Part shown: piece by piece, positions 9,656-17,316 of the stretch
Layout: every line of letters starts with the position of its first letter
How positions within the stretch are numbered: the first letter of the stretch is position 1
DNA from: DATARH01 sp036268425
GTDB lineage: Bacteria > Pseudomonadota > Alphaproteobacteria > ATCC43930 > CGMCC-115725
Assembly (NCBI GenBank): GCA_036268425.1
Contig: DATAUE010000065.1
Span: 1-64,000, forward strand
DNA length: 64,000 nucleotides
Direction: 5' to 3'
Notes under the pieces: generated by a model
Told to the model about the DNA's origin: nothing
What the model saw: the letters and a program-made list of their open reading frames with translations, nothing else
Database searches by the model: none
Program-made: the position numbers and the translations under genes

Positions 9656-9737
9656 TGTAGGGCGGAAAAGCGGAGCGCATTCCGCCGACCGGCGGTTCTG
9701 CAAGATGGCGGAATGCGCTTCGCTTTTCCGCCCTACA
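9656..9737. repeat. REP-like long palindrome (31-bp arms)
   Basis: Left arm 9656-9686 and right arm 9707-9737 are inverted copies with one mismatch (30 of 31 pairs) around a 20-nt loop. The arm starts TGTAGGGCGGAAAAGCG. Such GTAGGGCGGA-type units occur as dispersed intergenic repeats in many proteobacteria. It lies between two minus-strand genes and could form a very stable transcript hairpin that reduces expression of the amidohydrolase. Confidence 0.85.
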
Positions 9738-9770
9738 TCCTATATCCGGCCCCCGGTCAATCGCCCCCGG

Positions 9771-10847
9771 TCAATCGTTGGCTTGGCGCAGCGCCGCGCA
9801 GACGGCGGCGGTGACCTGCTTTGTCGTGGCATTGCCGCCGAGATCGGGGGTGTGCAGCGACGGGTCGGCGGTGACGCGCTCGACTGCGCGCATCAGCCGG
9901 GCGGCGGCCGGTTTTTCGCCGATATGCTCAAGCAGCATCACCGCGGTCCAAAAGGTGCCAATCGGGTTGGCGATGCCCTTGCCGGTGATGTCGAAGGCCG
10001 ACCCGTGGATCGGCTCGAACATCGACGGCGCGGTGCGCTCGGGGTTGAGGTTGGCGGTCGGCGCGATGCCGATCGACCCGGCCAATGCCGCTGCCAGATC
10101 GGACAGAATATCGGCGTGCAGGTTGGTCGCGACGATCGTGTCGATGCTTTGCGGCTTCATGACCATTCGCATCGTCATCGCGTCGACCAGCATCTTGTCC
10201 CAGGTCACATCCGGGAAATCGCGCGCCACCTCGGCGCCGATCTCGTCCCACATGACCATCGCATGGCGCTGCGCATTCGATTTGGTCACGACCGTCAGCA
10301 ATTTGCGCGGCCGCGACCGGGCGAGTTCGAACGCAAAGCGGAAGATGCGGGTAACGCCGGTGCGGGTCATCATCGACACGTCGGTCGCCGCTTCGAACGG
10401 CATGCCCTGGTGGACCCGGCCGCCGACGCCGGCGTATTCGCCCTCGGAATTCTCGCGGACGATGACCCAATCGAGTTCCGGCCCGTTCACCTGCCGTAAG
10501 GGGCTGGTGATGCCCGGCAGCACGCGGGTCGGCCGCACATTGGCGTACTGGTCGAGCCCCTGGCAGATCGCGAGGCGCAGCCCCCATAGCGTGATGTGGT
10601 CGGGAATGTCGGGCGCCCCGACCGCGCCGAACAGGATCGCGTCAAAGGCGCGAAGTTGCTCGGCACCGCCCGCCGGCATCAGCACACCGTGCTTGCGGTA
10701 ATACTCCGAGCCCCAATCGAAATTCGTGAAGTCGAGGCCGAAGCCGCCATCCCGCTCGGCACAGACGCCGAGCACCTCGACCCCAGCATCGACCACCTCC
10801 GGCCCGATGCCGTCACCACCCATCGCCGCAATCTTGTATGTGCGCAT
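9771..10847 (-). CDS. Isocitrate/isopropylmalate dehydrogenase family protein (tartrate or D-malate dehydrogenase type)
   Basis: The 358-aa protein belongs to the NAD-dependent beta-decarboxylating dehydrogenases. It shows GGDGIGPEVV at the N-terminus, the substrate loop RPTRVLPG, VIVRENSEGEYAGVGGR, the metal-binding region DAMTMRMV, NLHADILSDL and the NAD-binding FEPIHGSAFDI. The loop and the RENSEGEY segment resemble tartrate dehydrogenase/D-malate dehydrogenase more than LeuB. The expected reaction is oxidative decarboxylation of a 2-hydroxy acid to a keto acid and CO2. Start 10847 (MRTYKIAAMGGDG) fits the family; the frame extends upstream only through palindrome-encoded Glu/Gly repeats. 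Confidence 0.88.
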   Translation of the reverse strand: MRTYKIAAMGGDGIGPEVVDAGVEVLGVCAERDGGFGLDFTNFDWGSEYYRKHGVLMPAGGAEQLRAFDAILFGAVGAPDIPDHITLWGLRLAICQGLDQYANVRPTRVLPGITSPLRQVNGPELDWVIVRENSEGEYAGVGGRVHQGMPFEAATDVSMMTRTGVTRIFRFAFELARSRPRKLLTVVTKSNAQRHAMVMWDEIGAEVARDFPDVTWDKMLVDAMTMRMVMKPQSIDTIVATNLHADILSDLAAALAGSIGIAPTANLNPERTAPSMFEPIHGSAFDITGKGIANPIGTFWTAVMLLEHIGEKPAAARLMRAVERVTADPSLHTPDLGGNATTKQVTAAVCAALRQAND

Positions 10848-10897
10848 TGCTATCCTGATTTTGTTGGCGTTGCGGCGTCGCTGCCCCTCACCCTCAC

Positions 10898-10921
10898 CCT
10901 CGCCCCGCTCGCGGGGCGAGG
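10898..10921. repeat. REP-like palindrome 1
   Basis: CCTCGCCCCGC (10898-10908) and its perfect complement GCGGGGCGAGG (10911-10921) are separated by two bases. The 11-bp G+C stem lies between the VOC and dehydrogenase genes, just upstream of the latter, and is flanked by CCCTCACCCT repeats. Confidence 0.8.
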
Positions 10922-10979
10922 TGCGCAACTGCGGGAATGAGGCTAAACCGGCGCAGAACTGTAGGGTTATGGCAGCCGC

Positions 10980-11017
10980 GTACCCTTTCCCCGCTTGCGG
11001 GGAGAGGGACAGGGTAC
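10980..11017. repeat. REP-like palindrome 2
   Basis: CCCTTTCCCCGC (10983-10994) pairs with GCGGGGAGAGGG (10997-11008) with one mismatch, and the outer bases GTACCCT (10980-10986) also pair with AGGGTAC (11011-11017). It is related in design to palindrome 1, 60 bp away. Confidence 0.75.
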
Positions 11018-11033
11018 GGGGCGTTGCCGCCGA

Positions 11034-11531
11034 TTATTCCGCCGCAACCGGCTGCGGCTCCATGTCGGCTTCCCACGGGCCGGGGAAGCGGCCGCGGCCC
11101 CATTCCTTGGCGAAGACGCGGTCTTGGCTCGGCCATTCAGCGCGTGGCAATTCGTAATACACCTCGACACCGTTGCCGTCGGGGTCGCGCAGGTAGATGC
11201 CGAGCGAGATGCCGTGATCGGCGATATGGTCGATCGGCTGCCCCTGCACCTTGATGCGGGCGTAGAATTCCTTGAGGTCATCGAGGGTTTCAAGCCGCCA
11301 CGCCATATGATTGAGCCCGACCTGACGCCGCTGCTGCAATGGCGCGTCGTCGCCCAACTGCATTAACGCGACCTCGTGCGACTGCTCGGAATCAGCCGAC
11401 ATGAAGGCGGCGAAGCCCGGGCGGTAATCATACACATGCAGCCCGAGCAGGTTCTCGTACCAGTCTTTCGAGCGCTCGGCATTACGCACATAGACGTTGA
11501 CGTGCCCCAGATACATCGGTCGCTTGGCCAT
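11034..11531 (-). CDS. VOC-family metalloprotein (extradiol dioxygenase/glyoxalase type)
   Basis: The 165-aa protein has two beta-alpha-beta-beta-beta modules of the vicinal oxygen chelate fold. The expected metal triad is visible: His10 (YLGHVNVYV), His75 (VGLNHMAW) and Glu123 (DPDGNGVEVYYEL). The family includes one-domain extradiol dioxygenases, glyoxalases and fosfomycin-type thioltransferases. Its place 32 bp downstream of an aromatic hydroxylase gene, on the same strand, favours ring-cleaving dioxygenase activity, but that is inference from context. Confidence 0.82.
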   Translation of the reverse strand: MAKRPMYLGHVNVYVRNAERSKDWYENLLGLHVYDYRPGFAAFMSADSEQSHEVALMQLGDDAPLQQRRQVGLNHMAWRLETLDDLKEFYARIKVQGQPIDHIADHGISLGIYLRDPDGNGVEVYYELPRAEWPSQDRVFAKEWGRGRFPGPWEADMEPQPVAAE

Positions 11532-11563
11532 CGGTTTCCTCCGCGCGTATCGGTCGCCTCACA

Positions 11564-13024
11564 TTACCATTCTTCGTTGCTCTTCCCCAGAAACTCCCGC
11601 ACCCGCGCCGTCATCGCGTCCTTGGGATAAATCGCCGCCATCGCGCGGGCGCGGGTCAACGGATCGCTGGCGAAAAACCGCTCGTACAGCACCTGCCGGC
11701 TGCCAAAAGCGCTGCCGGCGACATCCCAGGCGAGGCGGAACAGCTTGACCCGCTCCTGCGCGCTGGTGTTGTCAGTCGCAAGATACTGCTCGATATCCTC
11801 GCGCAGGGGGCCGGCGAAATCCTTTTCGCTCGGCTGGATCAGGAAACTGCTCGACCCCAGCAGGTGCAAAATTTCGATCATCCGGGGATAGGCCGTCATC
11901 ATCAGGTTGCGGGTGCTTTCGACCGGCAGGATCGCCGGGCACATCACACCCCACTGGTCGACCGCCGCGTCCGCCTCGGCGGCGCGCATGCACGAGCGCA
12001 TCAATTCGGTGTAGAGCATCAACTCGCCGATGCGCTCCTCGGTGTGCGGCAGGTGGCCATTGCCGAGCGTCTGGCCCATCAGCAATGCGATGCCGAGCAC
12101 GAACTCGCATTTGGCGAGGTTTTTCGCAGCGCCCTGATGCGCTGAATGCGCCGTCGAGTGCGTGACATGCGGCGTCGCGTTGAGCCGCTCGACATCATAC
12201 AGCAGAAACACCCGTTCCCACGGCACCAGCACATCGTCGAAAAACACGACGCAATCCATCTCCTCAAAGCGCGACCCCAGCGGGTGGTCGAAATGCGACC
12301 GTCCCAAATCGAAACTGTCACGGCACAAAAAGCGCAGCCCCTTGGTATTGCAGGGGATCGAGAAATTGACCGCGAACGGGCTGTGCTCCTCGCTGTGGCG
12401 TGCAAGGCGCGGTGAATAGACCGCAATCTCATCCGCCAACGGCCCGAGCGTCGCAAGGATGCGGGCGCCTTTGACGACAATCCCGGCGCTGGTCTCCTTG
12501 ACGACTTCGAGGGCGGTACCTTCGCTGAGGTTGAACATGCCGGAGACGTTGCGGCTGCGCTGCAAATTGATCAGCGAGTGGGTCAGGACGATATCGTTCT
12601 CGCGGAGGTACTCGACGTAATTGCGCATGTTGCTGCCGAATTCGGGTCGCTTCTCGCCAAAGAACTCGGCGGCCGCACCCCAGGCGGCGAAGGTCACGTT
12701 CATAAAATCGGGCGAGCGGCCCATCATCCCACAGGTCGCATGCGCCCAGTTCAGCATCATTTTGCTTCTGACTTCGAGCGCCTCGCGAGTCGGCGGATTG
12801 TCGAACGAGCGCCCGACCGGCTGGCCGCTCGACGGCGAGGCGTAAGTCATTACCTCGCGCAATTCGGCCTGGTGCTGCATGTCGTAGAGATGCGCCACTG
12901 CCCGCACCCCGCCCGACAGCCCTGGATGCGTCGTGACATCACGCACCCGCTCGCCGTTGAGCCAGATTTCGGCGTCCCGCTCCTTCAGGCCATCGATGTA
13001 TTGCTGTCCCGAGCGTGCCGGCAT
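11564..13024 (-). CDS. 4-hydroxyphenylacetate 3-monooxygenase (HpaB family) oxygenase component
   Basis: The 486-aa protein matches the FADH2-dependent hydroxylases HpaB/PvcC/TftD in length and pattern: the N-terminal GERVRDVTTHPG, a mid-region with SRNVSGMFN, PWERVFLLYDVERLN, and a helical acyl-CoA-dehydrogenase-like C-terminus. These enzymes ortho-hydroxylate phenols using reduced FAD from a separate reductase. No HpaC-type reductase is adjacent, so one must be supplied elsewhere. ATG 13024 is preceded by GGGAGG at good spacing. It is the first gene of the minus-strand catabolic run. Confidence 0.9.
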   Translation of the reverse strand: MPARSGQQYIDGLKERDAEIWLNGERVRDVTTHPGLSGGVRAVAHLYDMQHQAELREVMTYASPSSGQPVGRSFDNPPTREALEVRSKMMLNWAHATCGMMGRSPDFMNVTFAAWGAAAEFFGEKRPEFGSNMRNYVEYLRENDIVLTHSLINLQRSRNVSGMFNLSEGTALEVVKETSAGIVVKGARILATLGPLADEIAVYSPRLARHSEEHSPFAVNFSIPCNTKGLRFLCRDSFDLGRSHFDHPLGSRFEEMDCVVFFDDVLVPWERVFLLYDVERLNATPHVTHSTAHSAHQGAAKNLAKCEFVLGIALLMGQTLGNGHLPHTEERIGELMLYTELMRSCMRAAEADAAVDQWGVMCPAILPVESTRNLMMTAYPRMIEILHLLGSSSFLIQPSEKDFAGPLREDIEQYLATDNTSAQERVKLFRLAWDVAGSAFGSRQVLYERFFASDPLTRARAMAAIYPKDAMTARVREFLGKSNEEW

Positions 13025-13111
13025 CACCACCTCCCTGCCGCGACGACTTTTGTACAGTGATGGTAATCCCTGCCGCGCAGCAAGGTAACCGCCTCGCTGT
13101 GGCGTAATGGT

Positions 13112-13129
13112 CTCGCCGACAGTGGCGAG
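13112..13129. promoter_or_regulatory. Inverted repeat in the divergent HpaB/antitoxin spacer
   Basis: CTCGCC (13112-13117) and GGCGAG (13124-13129) form a perfect 6-bp inverted repeat with a 6-bp centre, 55 bp upstream of the antitoxin start. It could be the autoregulatory operator of the toxin-antitoxin operon; only symmetry and position support this. Confidence 0.3.
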
Positions 13130-13183
13130 GATCAGACGACTTGGATTCGTGTATGCTTTTGTCCGTTCATCCGGGGATGCCCC

Positions 13184-13414
13184 ATGCCGAGGACCGAAAT
13201 TATCAAGACGACCGCCGCACAAATCTCAGCCGAACTGGCGCGGCGTGGTGTTGATCCTGAAGAACCGGTGACAATCACGCTTGATCTCGGCGAAGAGTTG
13301 ATCCCTGGTCGGCGAGAAGCACGGGCTCGCGTTGTCGCTGCCGGATTTACCGATGCCGATATTAATCGCCTGATCGATGAGGCGCGGACCGAGGCGCAGT
13401 CCCTCGTCGAATGA
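13184..13414 (+). CDS. Putative antitoxin of a PIN-type toxin-antitoxin pair
   Basis: The 76-aa, mostly charged and helical protein (MPRTEIIKTTAAQISAEL) sits directly upstream of a PIN-domain gene and shares ATGA with it. Size, order and overlap fit a type II antitoxin. I do not recognise a named DNA-binding fold. The segment AAGFTDADINRLIDEAR near the C-terminus resembles the toxin-wrapping helix of other antitoxins. The CDS is preceded by GGGGATGCCCC rather than a clear Shine-Dalgarno site. Confidence 0.7.
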   Translation: MPRTEIIKTTAAQISAELARRGVDPEEPVTITLDLGEELIPGRREARARVVAAGFTDADINRLIDEARTEAQSLVE

Positions 13415-13815
13415 GGGTTGTGGTCGATACCAACGTCTTTATAAGCGCCGGGATCAAAGCATCATCAGTCCCTGGTGTGGCGGTCTATCTTGTGGTGGAG
13501 GGACATGTGCTGCTCAAATCCACGCCGACCGAACAAGAGTTGTTCGGCACCTTGGCCCGCCCGCGGCTCGCCCCTCTGATCCCGTCAGCGTTTCGCAGCT
13601 GGCTATTTGATGTCTTCGCAAAAGCAGAATTCGTCGCGGCTGCAGAGTGCATTTTTGCGTGCCGGGACCCGCGTGACGATAAATTTCTGGAGCTTGCTGT
13701 CGACGGGCAGGCCGATTTGATTATCAGCGGCGACAAGGATTTACTGGATCTGGATCCTTTCGGGGGCATCCCGATCGTCTCGGCTGCCGCATTCGTGCAG
13801 AGCGCACAGCAATGA
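13411..13815 (+). CDS. PIN-domain toxin (putative ribonuclease, COG1569 type)
   Basis: The 134-aa protein begins MRVVVDTNVFISAGI, the hallmark of PIN-domain nucleases, with acidic residues Asp6, Asp86/Asp89, Asp102 and the SGDKDLLDL motif (Asp108, Asp110) able to form the metal site. PIN toxins cleave RNA, often tRNA or mRNA, and are held inactive by the partner antitoxin. The start overlaps the antitoxin stop and its own stop overlaps the start of the next gene, a glucoamylase-like enzyme, so three genes are coupled. Confidence 0.85.
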   Translation: MRVVVDTNVFISAGIKASSVPGVAVYLVVEGHVLLKSTPTEQELFGTLARPRLAPLIPSAFRSWLFDVFAKAEFVAAAECIFACRDPRDDKFLELAVDGQADLIISGDKDLLDLDPFGGIPIVSAAAFVQSAQQ

Positions 13816-16220
13816 ACACCCAGGGCGGCCCCACCCCTCCCTCCGAACCCGAAGGCCACGCACCCGGCGGTCCGGGCACGACGCCGAGTTGGACCAGCAG
13901 CGCCAAGGATTTTGTCGGCTGCGGTCTTGGCCCGGCGCGGCTGTGGTTCACGCTCGGCTTTGGCATCGTCAACGAAATCTATTACCCGCGAGTCGACAGC
14001 CCGCAGATTCGCGATCTCGGCTTTATCGTCGCCGGCACGGACGGGTTCTGGTCGGAAGTCAAGCGCAACCAGAAATACACGCTGCGGATGCTGGCGCCCG
14101 GCGTGCCGGCAATCGAGATCAGCCACGACCACCCGCGCTACCAGCTACGCCTGCGCATCACCCCCGATCCGCGCCGCGACGTTCTGCTGATCGAATCGCG
14201 CCTGGAGGGCGACAGCGAACTCGGGCTTTATGTGCTGGTCGCGCCGCATCTCGGCGCCACCGGGTACGACAACACCGCCAGGGCGGAACGCTACCGCGGT
14301 CGGCGCGTGCTGTGGGCGGAGCATGCGCCGTTCGGCATGGCGGTGGCCGCCGTCGACGAGCACCAGCACGACGCCTTCGGCCGCACCAGCGCCGGCTATG
14401 TCGGATCGAGTGATGGCTGGCACGATTTTGCCGATGACGGAGCGATGTCATGGCAATACCGCACCGCCGGGCCGGGCAATGTCGCATTGATGGGGGAATT
14501 GCCGCGTAATGCGGTCGTGGCGGTCGGATTTGCCGACAGCACCGAGGCCGCCGCGACCCTCGCCATCGCCAGCCTGATCCAGCCATTCGACAATGTGCTG
14601 CTGCAGCAGATCGCCGATTGGGAACGCTGGCAGGTCAGTTCGAGCGAACGCAGCGCCTCGACCCTCGACCTGCCGACGGCGATCCGCGACCAGGCGGCGG
14701 TATCGTCGATCGTGCTGCGGGCGCATCTCGACAAGACCTATCCCGGCGCAATGGTCGCCAGCCTCAGCGTGCCGTGGGGCGATACCGGCGACAATCGCGG
14801 CGGCTATCATCTGGTCTGGCCGCGCGACCTCGTGCAGTGCGCGCTGGCGCTGCTGGCGCTCGGCGCCCAGCCGGAAGCGCGCGACACGCTGCGCTACCTG
14901 ATCGCAACACAGGCCGAAAGCGGCCACTGGCACCAGAACCAATGGCTCAGCGGCTTGCCGTACTGGCAAGGCCTGCAGCTTGACGAAGCGGGATGGCCGG
15001 TGTTGCTGGCGGCCGCGCTGGAAGAACGCGACGCGCTGCGCGGCATCGAGGTCGAAGACATGGTGCGGCGCGCGCTCGGCTATATCGCCCGCACCGGGCC
15101 ATCGACCCAGCAGGATCGTTGGGAGGAAAACGAAGGCCTCAACCCGTTTACCCTGGCGATCGGAATCAGCGCCTTGGTCGCCGGCGGTGCGCTGCTGTCC
15201 GGACCGGCGCAGCATTGGGCGCTGGCGCTGGCCGATTTCTGGAATGCGCATCTCGAAACCTGGATGACGGTCCGCGATACGCAGTTGGCGCGGCAATATC
15301 AGGTCGGCGGCTATTATGTACGGGTGGCGCCACCCGTCGTGCTGACCCAGGAAAACGCCAATCACGCGGTGATGCCGATCCGCAACCGCCGTTTTGAAAC
15401 CGGGCTGCGCGGCGACGAGCAGATCGGCACCGAGTACCAGCAGCTGGTGCGCTTTGGCTTGCGCCGCGCCGACGACCCGTTAATCCAGGGGTCGATGCGC
15501 TTGAGCGATGCCTTGTTGCGCAGCGACACGCCGAACGGGCCGGCATGGCACCGCTATCGCGATGACGGCTATGGCGAGCACGAAGACGGCTCAGGCTTTG
15601 ACGGTACCGGCATCGGGCGCGCCTGGCCCCTCTTGACCGGCGAGCGCGGTCATTTCGAATTATGCGCCGGCAATGATCCCCTGCCCTACCTGACCGCGAT
15701 GGCGGTGATGGCAAGCCCCGGCGGCATGATTCCGGAACAGGTGTGGGATTCCGACCCGATCCCGGCACGGCGGCTTTTCCGCGGCTACGCTACCGGCTCG
15801 GCGATGCCGCTTGCCTGGGCGCATGCCGAGTTCGTCAAGCTGCTGGCGTCACGGCAGATCGGCCATCCCTATGATCGGCCGCGCGCGGTATGGCAGCGCT
15901 ATGCCGGCCAACGCCCAACCGCGACGTACGCGTTCTGGTGGCCGCACGCGCCGGTCGCCACAATGCGCGTGGGTGCGATTTTGGCAGTTGCATTGCCGGT
16001 GCCGGCAATCGTGCATTGGGGACACGACGGCTGGCAGGAGATCGCCGACACGTCGACTCTCGACAGCGGCCTCGACTTCCATGTCGCCGCGCTCGAAACC
16101 GGCTTACTGCCGGCCGGCAGCAGCATCGAATTCACCTGGCGCCGCGTCGATAATGGCGCATGGGCGGGAAGCGATGCCAGGATCGCAGTGGTCGTGCCGC
16201 CCGCCGCATCGGACAGCTAG
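13812..16220 (+). CDS. Glycoside hydrolase family 15 (glucoamylase/glucodextranase-like)
   Basis: The 802-aa protein has the bacterial GH15 layout: an N-terminal beta-sandwich (about residues 30-270) and an (alpha/alpha)6 barrel (about 290-690). WEENEGLNPFT around residue 437 holds the likely catalytic acid (Glu438/Glu439), and PEQVWD holds the likely base (Glu642). WPRDL near residue 336 lines the substrate pocket. A C-terminal beta domain completes it. Such enzymes release glucose from the non-reducing ends of alpha-glucans. There is no signal peptide, so it probably acts on cytoplasmic alpha-glucan or maltodextrin. The ATG overlaps the PIN toxin stop (ATGA). Confidence 0.88.
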   Translation: MNTQGGPTPPSEPEGHAPGGPGTTPSWTSSAKDFVGCGLGPARLWFTLGFGIVNEIYYPRVDSPQIRDLGFIVAGTDGFWSEVKRNQKYTLRMLAPGVPAIEISHDHPRYQLRLRITPDPRRDVLLIESRLEGDSELGLYVLVAPHLGATGYDNTARAERYRGRRVLWAEHAPFGMAVAAVDEHQHDAFGRTSAGYVGSSDGWHDFADDGAMSWQYRTAGPGNVALMGELPRNAVVAVGFADSTEAAATLAIASLIQPFDNVLLQQIADWERWQVSSSERSASTLDLPTAIRDQAAVSSIVLRAHLDKTYPGAMVASLSVPWGDTGDNRGGYHLVWPRDLVQCALALLALGAQPEARDTLRYLIATQAESGHWHQNQWLSGLPYWQGLQLDEAGWPVLLAAALEERDALRGIEVEDMVRRALGYIARTGPSTQQDRWEENEGLNPFTLAIGISALVAGGALLSGPAQHWALALADFWNAHLETWMTVRDTQLARQYQVGGYYVRVAPPVVLTQENANHAVMPIRNRRFETGLRGDEQIGTEYQQLVRFGLRRADDPLIQGSMRLSDALLRSDTPNGPAWHRYRDDGYGEHEDGSGFDGTGIGRAWPLLTGERGHFELCAGNDPLPYLTAMAVMASPGGMIPEQVWDSDPIPARRLFRGYATGSAMPLAWAHAEFVKLLASRQIGHPYDRPRAVWQRYAGQRPTATYAFWWPHAPVATMRVGAILAVALPVPAIVHWGHDGWQEIADTSTLDSGLDFHVAALETGLLPAGSSIEFTWRRVDNGAWAGSDARIAVVVPPAASDS

Positions 16221-16225
16221 AAAGC

Positions 16226-17146
16226 TTACGACAGAGCCGCGATCGCCGCCTCGGCAAGGCTGTTGTCGACGCATTCGGCAAACGGCACCTCGCGCTTCAG
16301 AAAGCCGCTGCCGAGCACGGCGCGGCGTAACCGGTTGAACCCGTCTTCCGGCAGGATCGGATCGGTGCCCCAGACGCCCTGCGCCTTGTAGCGGGCGAGC
16401 GAGCGGGTCAACACACCACGATCGAGCGCCGGAAAATAGCCGGCAACCGCGGCCGCCAGTTCCTGCGGTGTCACCGCCGCGACCCATCGCTGGGTGCGGT
16501 ACATGGCCCGCGCCATGCGACGGAACGGCTCCGGGTCGGCGGCGAGCCGCTCGCGCCGGGTGACGAACACGGTATAGCTGGTGCGGCCGCGCGCACTCGC
16601 CGGCTGCCAGACGTACCCGCCGGCCGCCACAGCCTGCTCGACAAATGGCTCAAACAACTGCGCCACGTCGAGGCTGCCATCGGCGAGCGATGCAATATTT
16701 TCCGGCATGCTGCGCCCAATCACCCGGTCGAGCCGCGCCGGATCGATTCCGGCGTCGCGCAGATCACCGTCGAGGCACAGCCACGGCGTTGGCACCTCGC
16801 TGGTGCTGGCGAACCGCAGCCCGGCAAGCTCTGATAGACGAAAATCCGGGTTCGGTCGGGCGCCAACCAGCGAAAACGGGTCGCGGCATACGATTTCGGT
16901 GAAGGCGACCAGCGGCGAGGCGGGATCGTCGTCATGGTGCTTCATCAGGCGGATCGGCCCCATCCACCCGACATCGATGTCGCCCGCCGCCAGTGCCGCT
17001 TCGGCCCGTCCCGGTCCTGGTGACGGCAGCAACTCCACCGCCAACCCTTCCTCGGCATAGGCCCCGATCTCGTGCGCCGCATAAAACGGCGCGTAGAGGA
17101 CAAAGCGGTAGTTCTCGAACAGGCGCAAGCGGATCGGGTCGGGCAT
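16226..17146 (-). CDS. NMT1/THI5-like solute-binding protein (ABC transporter)
   Basis: The 306-aa protein shows the two-lobed pattern of NMT1/SsuA-like binding proteins (FYAAHEIGAYAEEGLAVELLPS, then AALAAGDIDVGWMGPIRLM). These bind pyrimidine precursors, sulfonates, taurine or aromatic acids for ABC uptake. No N-terminal signal sequence is visible from start 17146 (MPDPIRLRLFENYRF), chosen for the GAGGAA site upstream. No permease or ATPase gene is nearby. It may therefore be a cytoplasmic enzyme of the same fold, or an orphan whose signal is missing. Confidence 0.7.
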   Translation of the reverse strand: MPDPIRLRLFENYRFVLYAPFYAAHEIGAYAEEGLAVELLPSPGPGRAEAALAAGDIDVGWMGPIRLMKHHDDDPASPLVAFTEIVCRDPFSLVGARPNPDFRLSELAGLRFASTSEVPTPWLCLDGDLRDAGIDPARLDRVIGRSMPENIASLADGSLDVAQLFEPFVEQAVAAGGYVWQPASARGRTSYTVFVTRRERLAADPEPFRRMARAMYRTQRWVAAVTPQELAAAVAGYFPALDRGVLTRSLARYKAQGVWGTDPILPEDGFNRLRRAVLGSGFLKREVPFAECVDNSLAEAAIAALS

Positions 17147-17188
17147 CGGGTATTCCTCGGCTGCGTGCAACGGCACGAAAGAAAACAC

Positions 17189-17275
17189 CTTAACGCAATG
17201 GACGCGGAGGATAGGAAGGGACACGACCGCGCCCATTGCGCCCTTTGCGTATCCTTGGCGTCCTTCGCGTTAAAG
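17189..17275. repeat. Imperfect inverted repeat in a divergent intergenic spacer
   Basis: The left arm at 17189-17213 (begins CTTAACGCAATGGACGC) and the right arm at 17250-17275 (ends CGCGTTAAAG) are inverted copies matching at about 20 of 25 positions around a 36-nt centre. The AACGCAAAGG-type unit resembles dispersed intergenic repeats. It lies between the start codons of the solute-binding protein and CoA-transferase genes, so it would fall in or near their promoters. Confidence 0.6.
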
Positions 17276-17316
17276 CGTTAGTTTTCGAGTGCCCAACCAG
17301 CGAGGAGCGTGATCCG

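Noticed and set aside
9171..10499. 442-codon plus-strand frame opposite the amidohydrolase and dehydrogenase
   Set aside because: It is antisense to two well-supported genes and crosses the palindrome between them.
13184..13815. VapBC assignment for the PIN pair
   Set aside because: The antitoxin lacks an evident AbrB or RHH start and the toxin fits the COG1569 group better, so I used the general PIN label.
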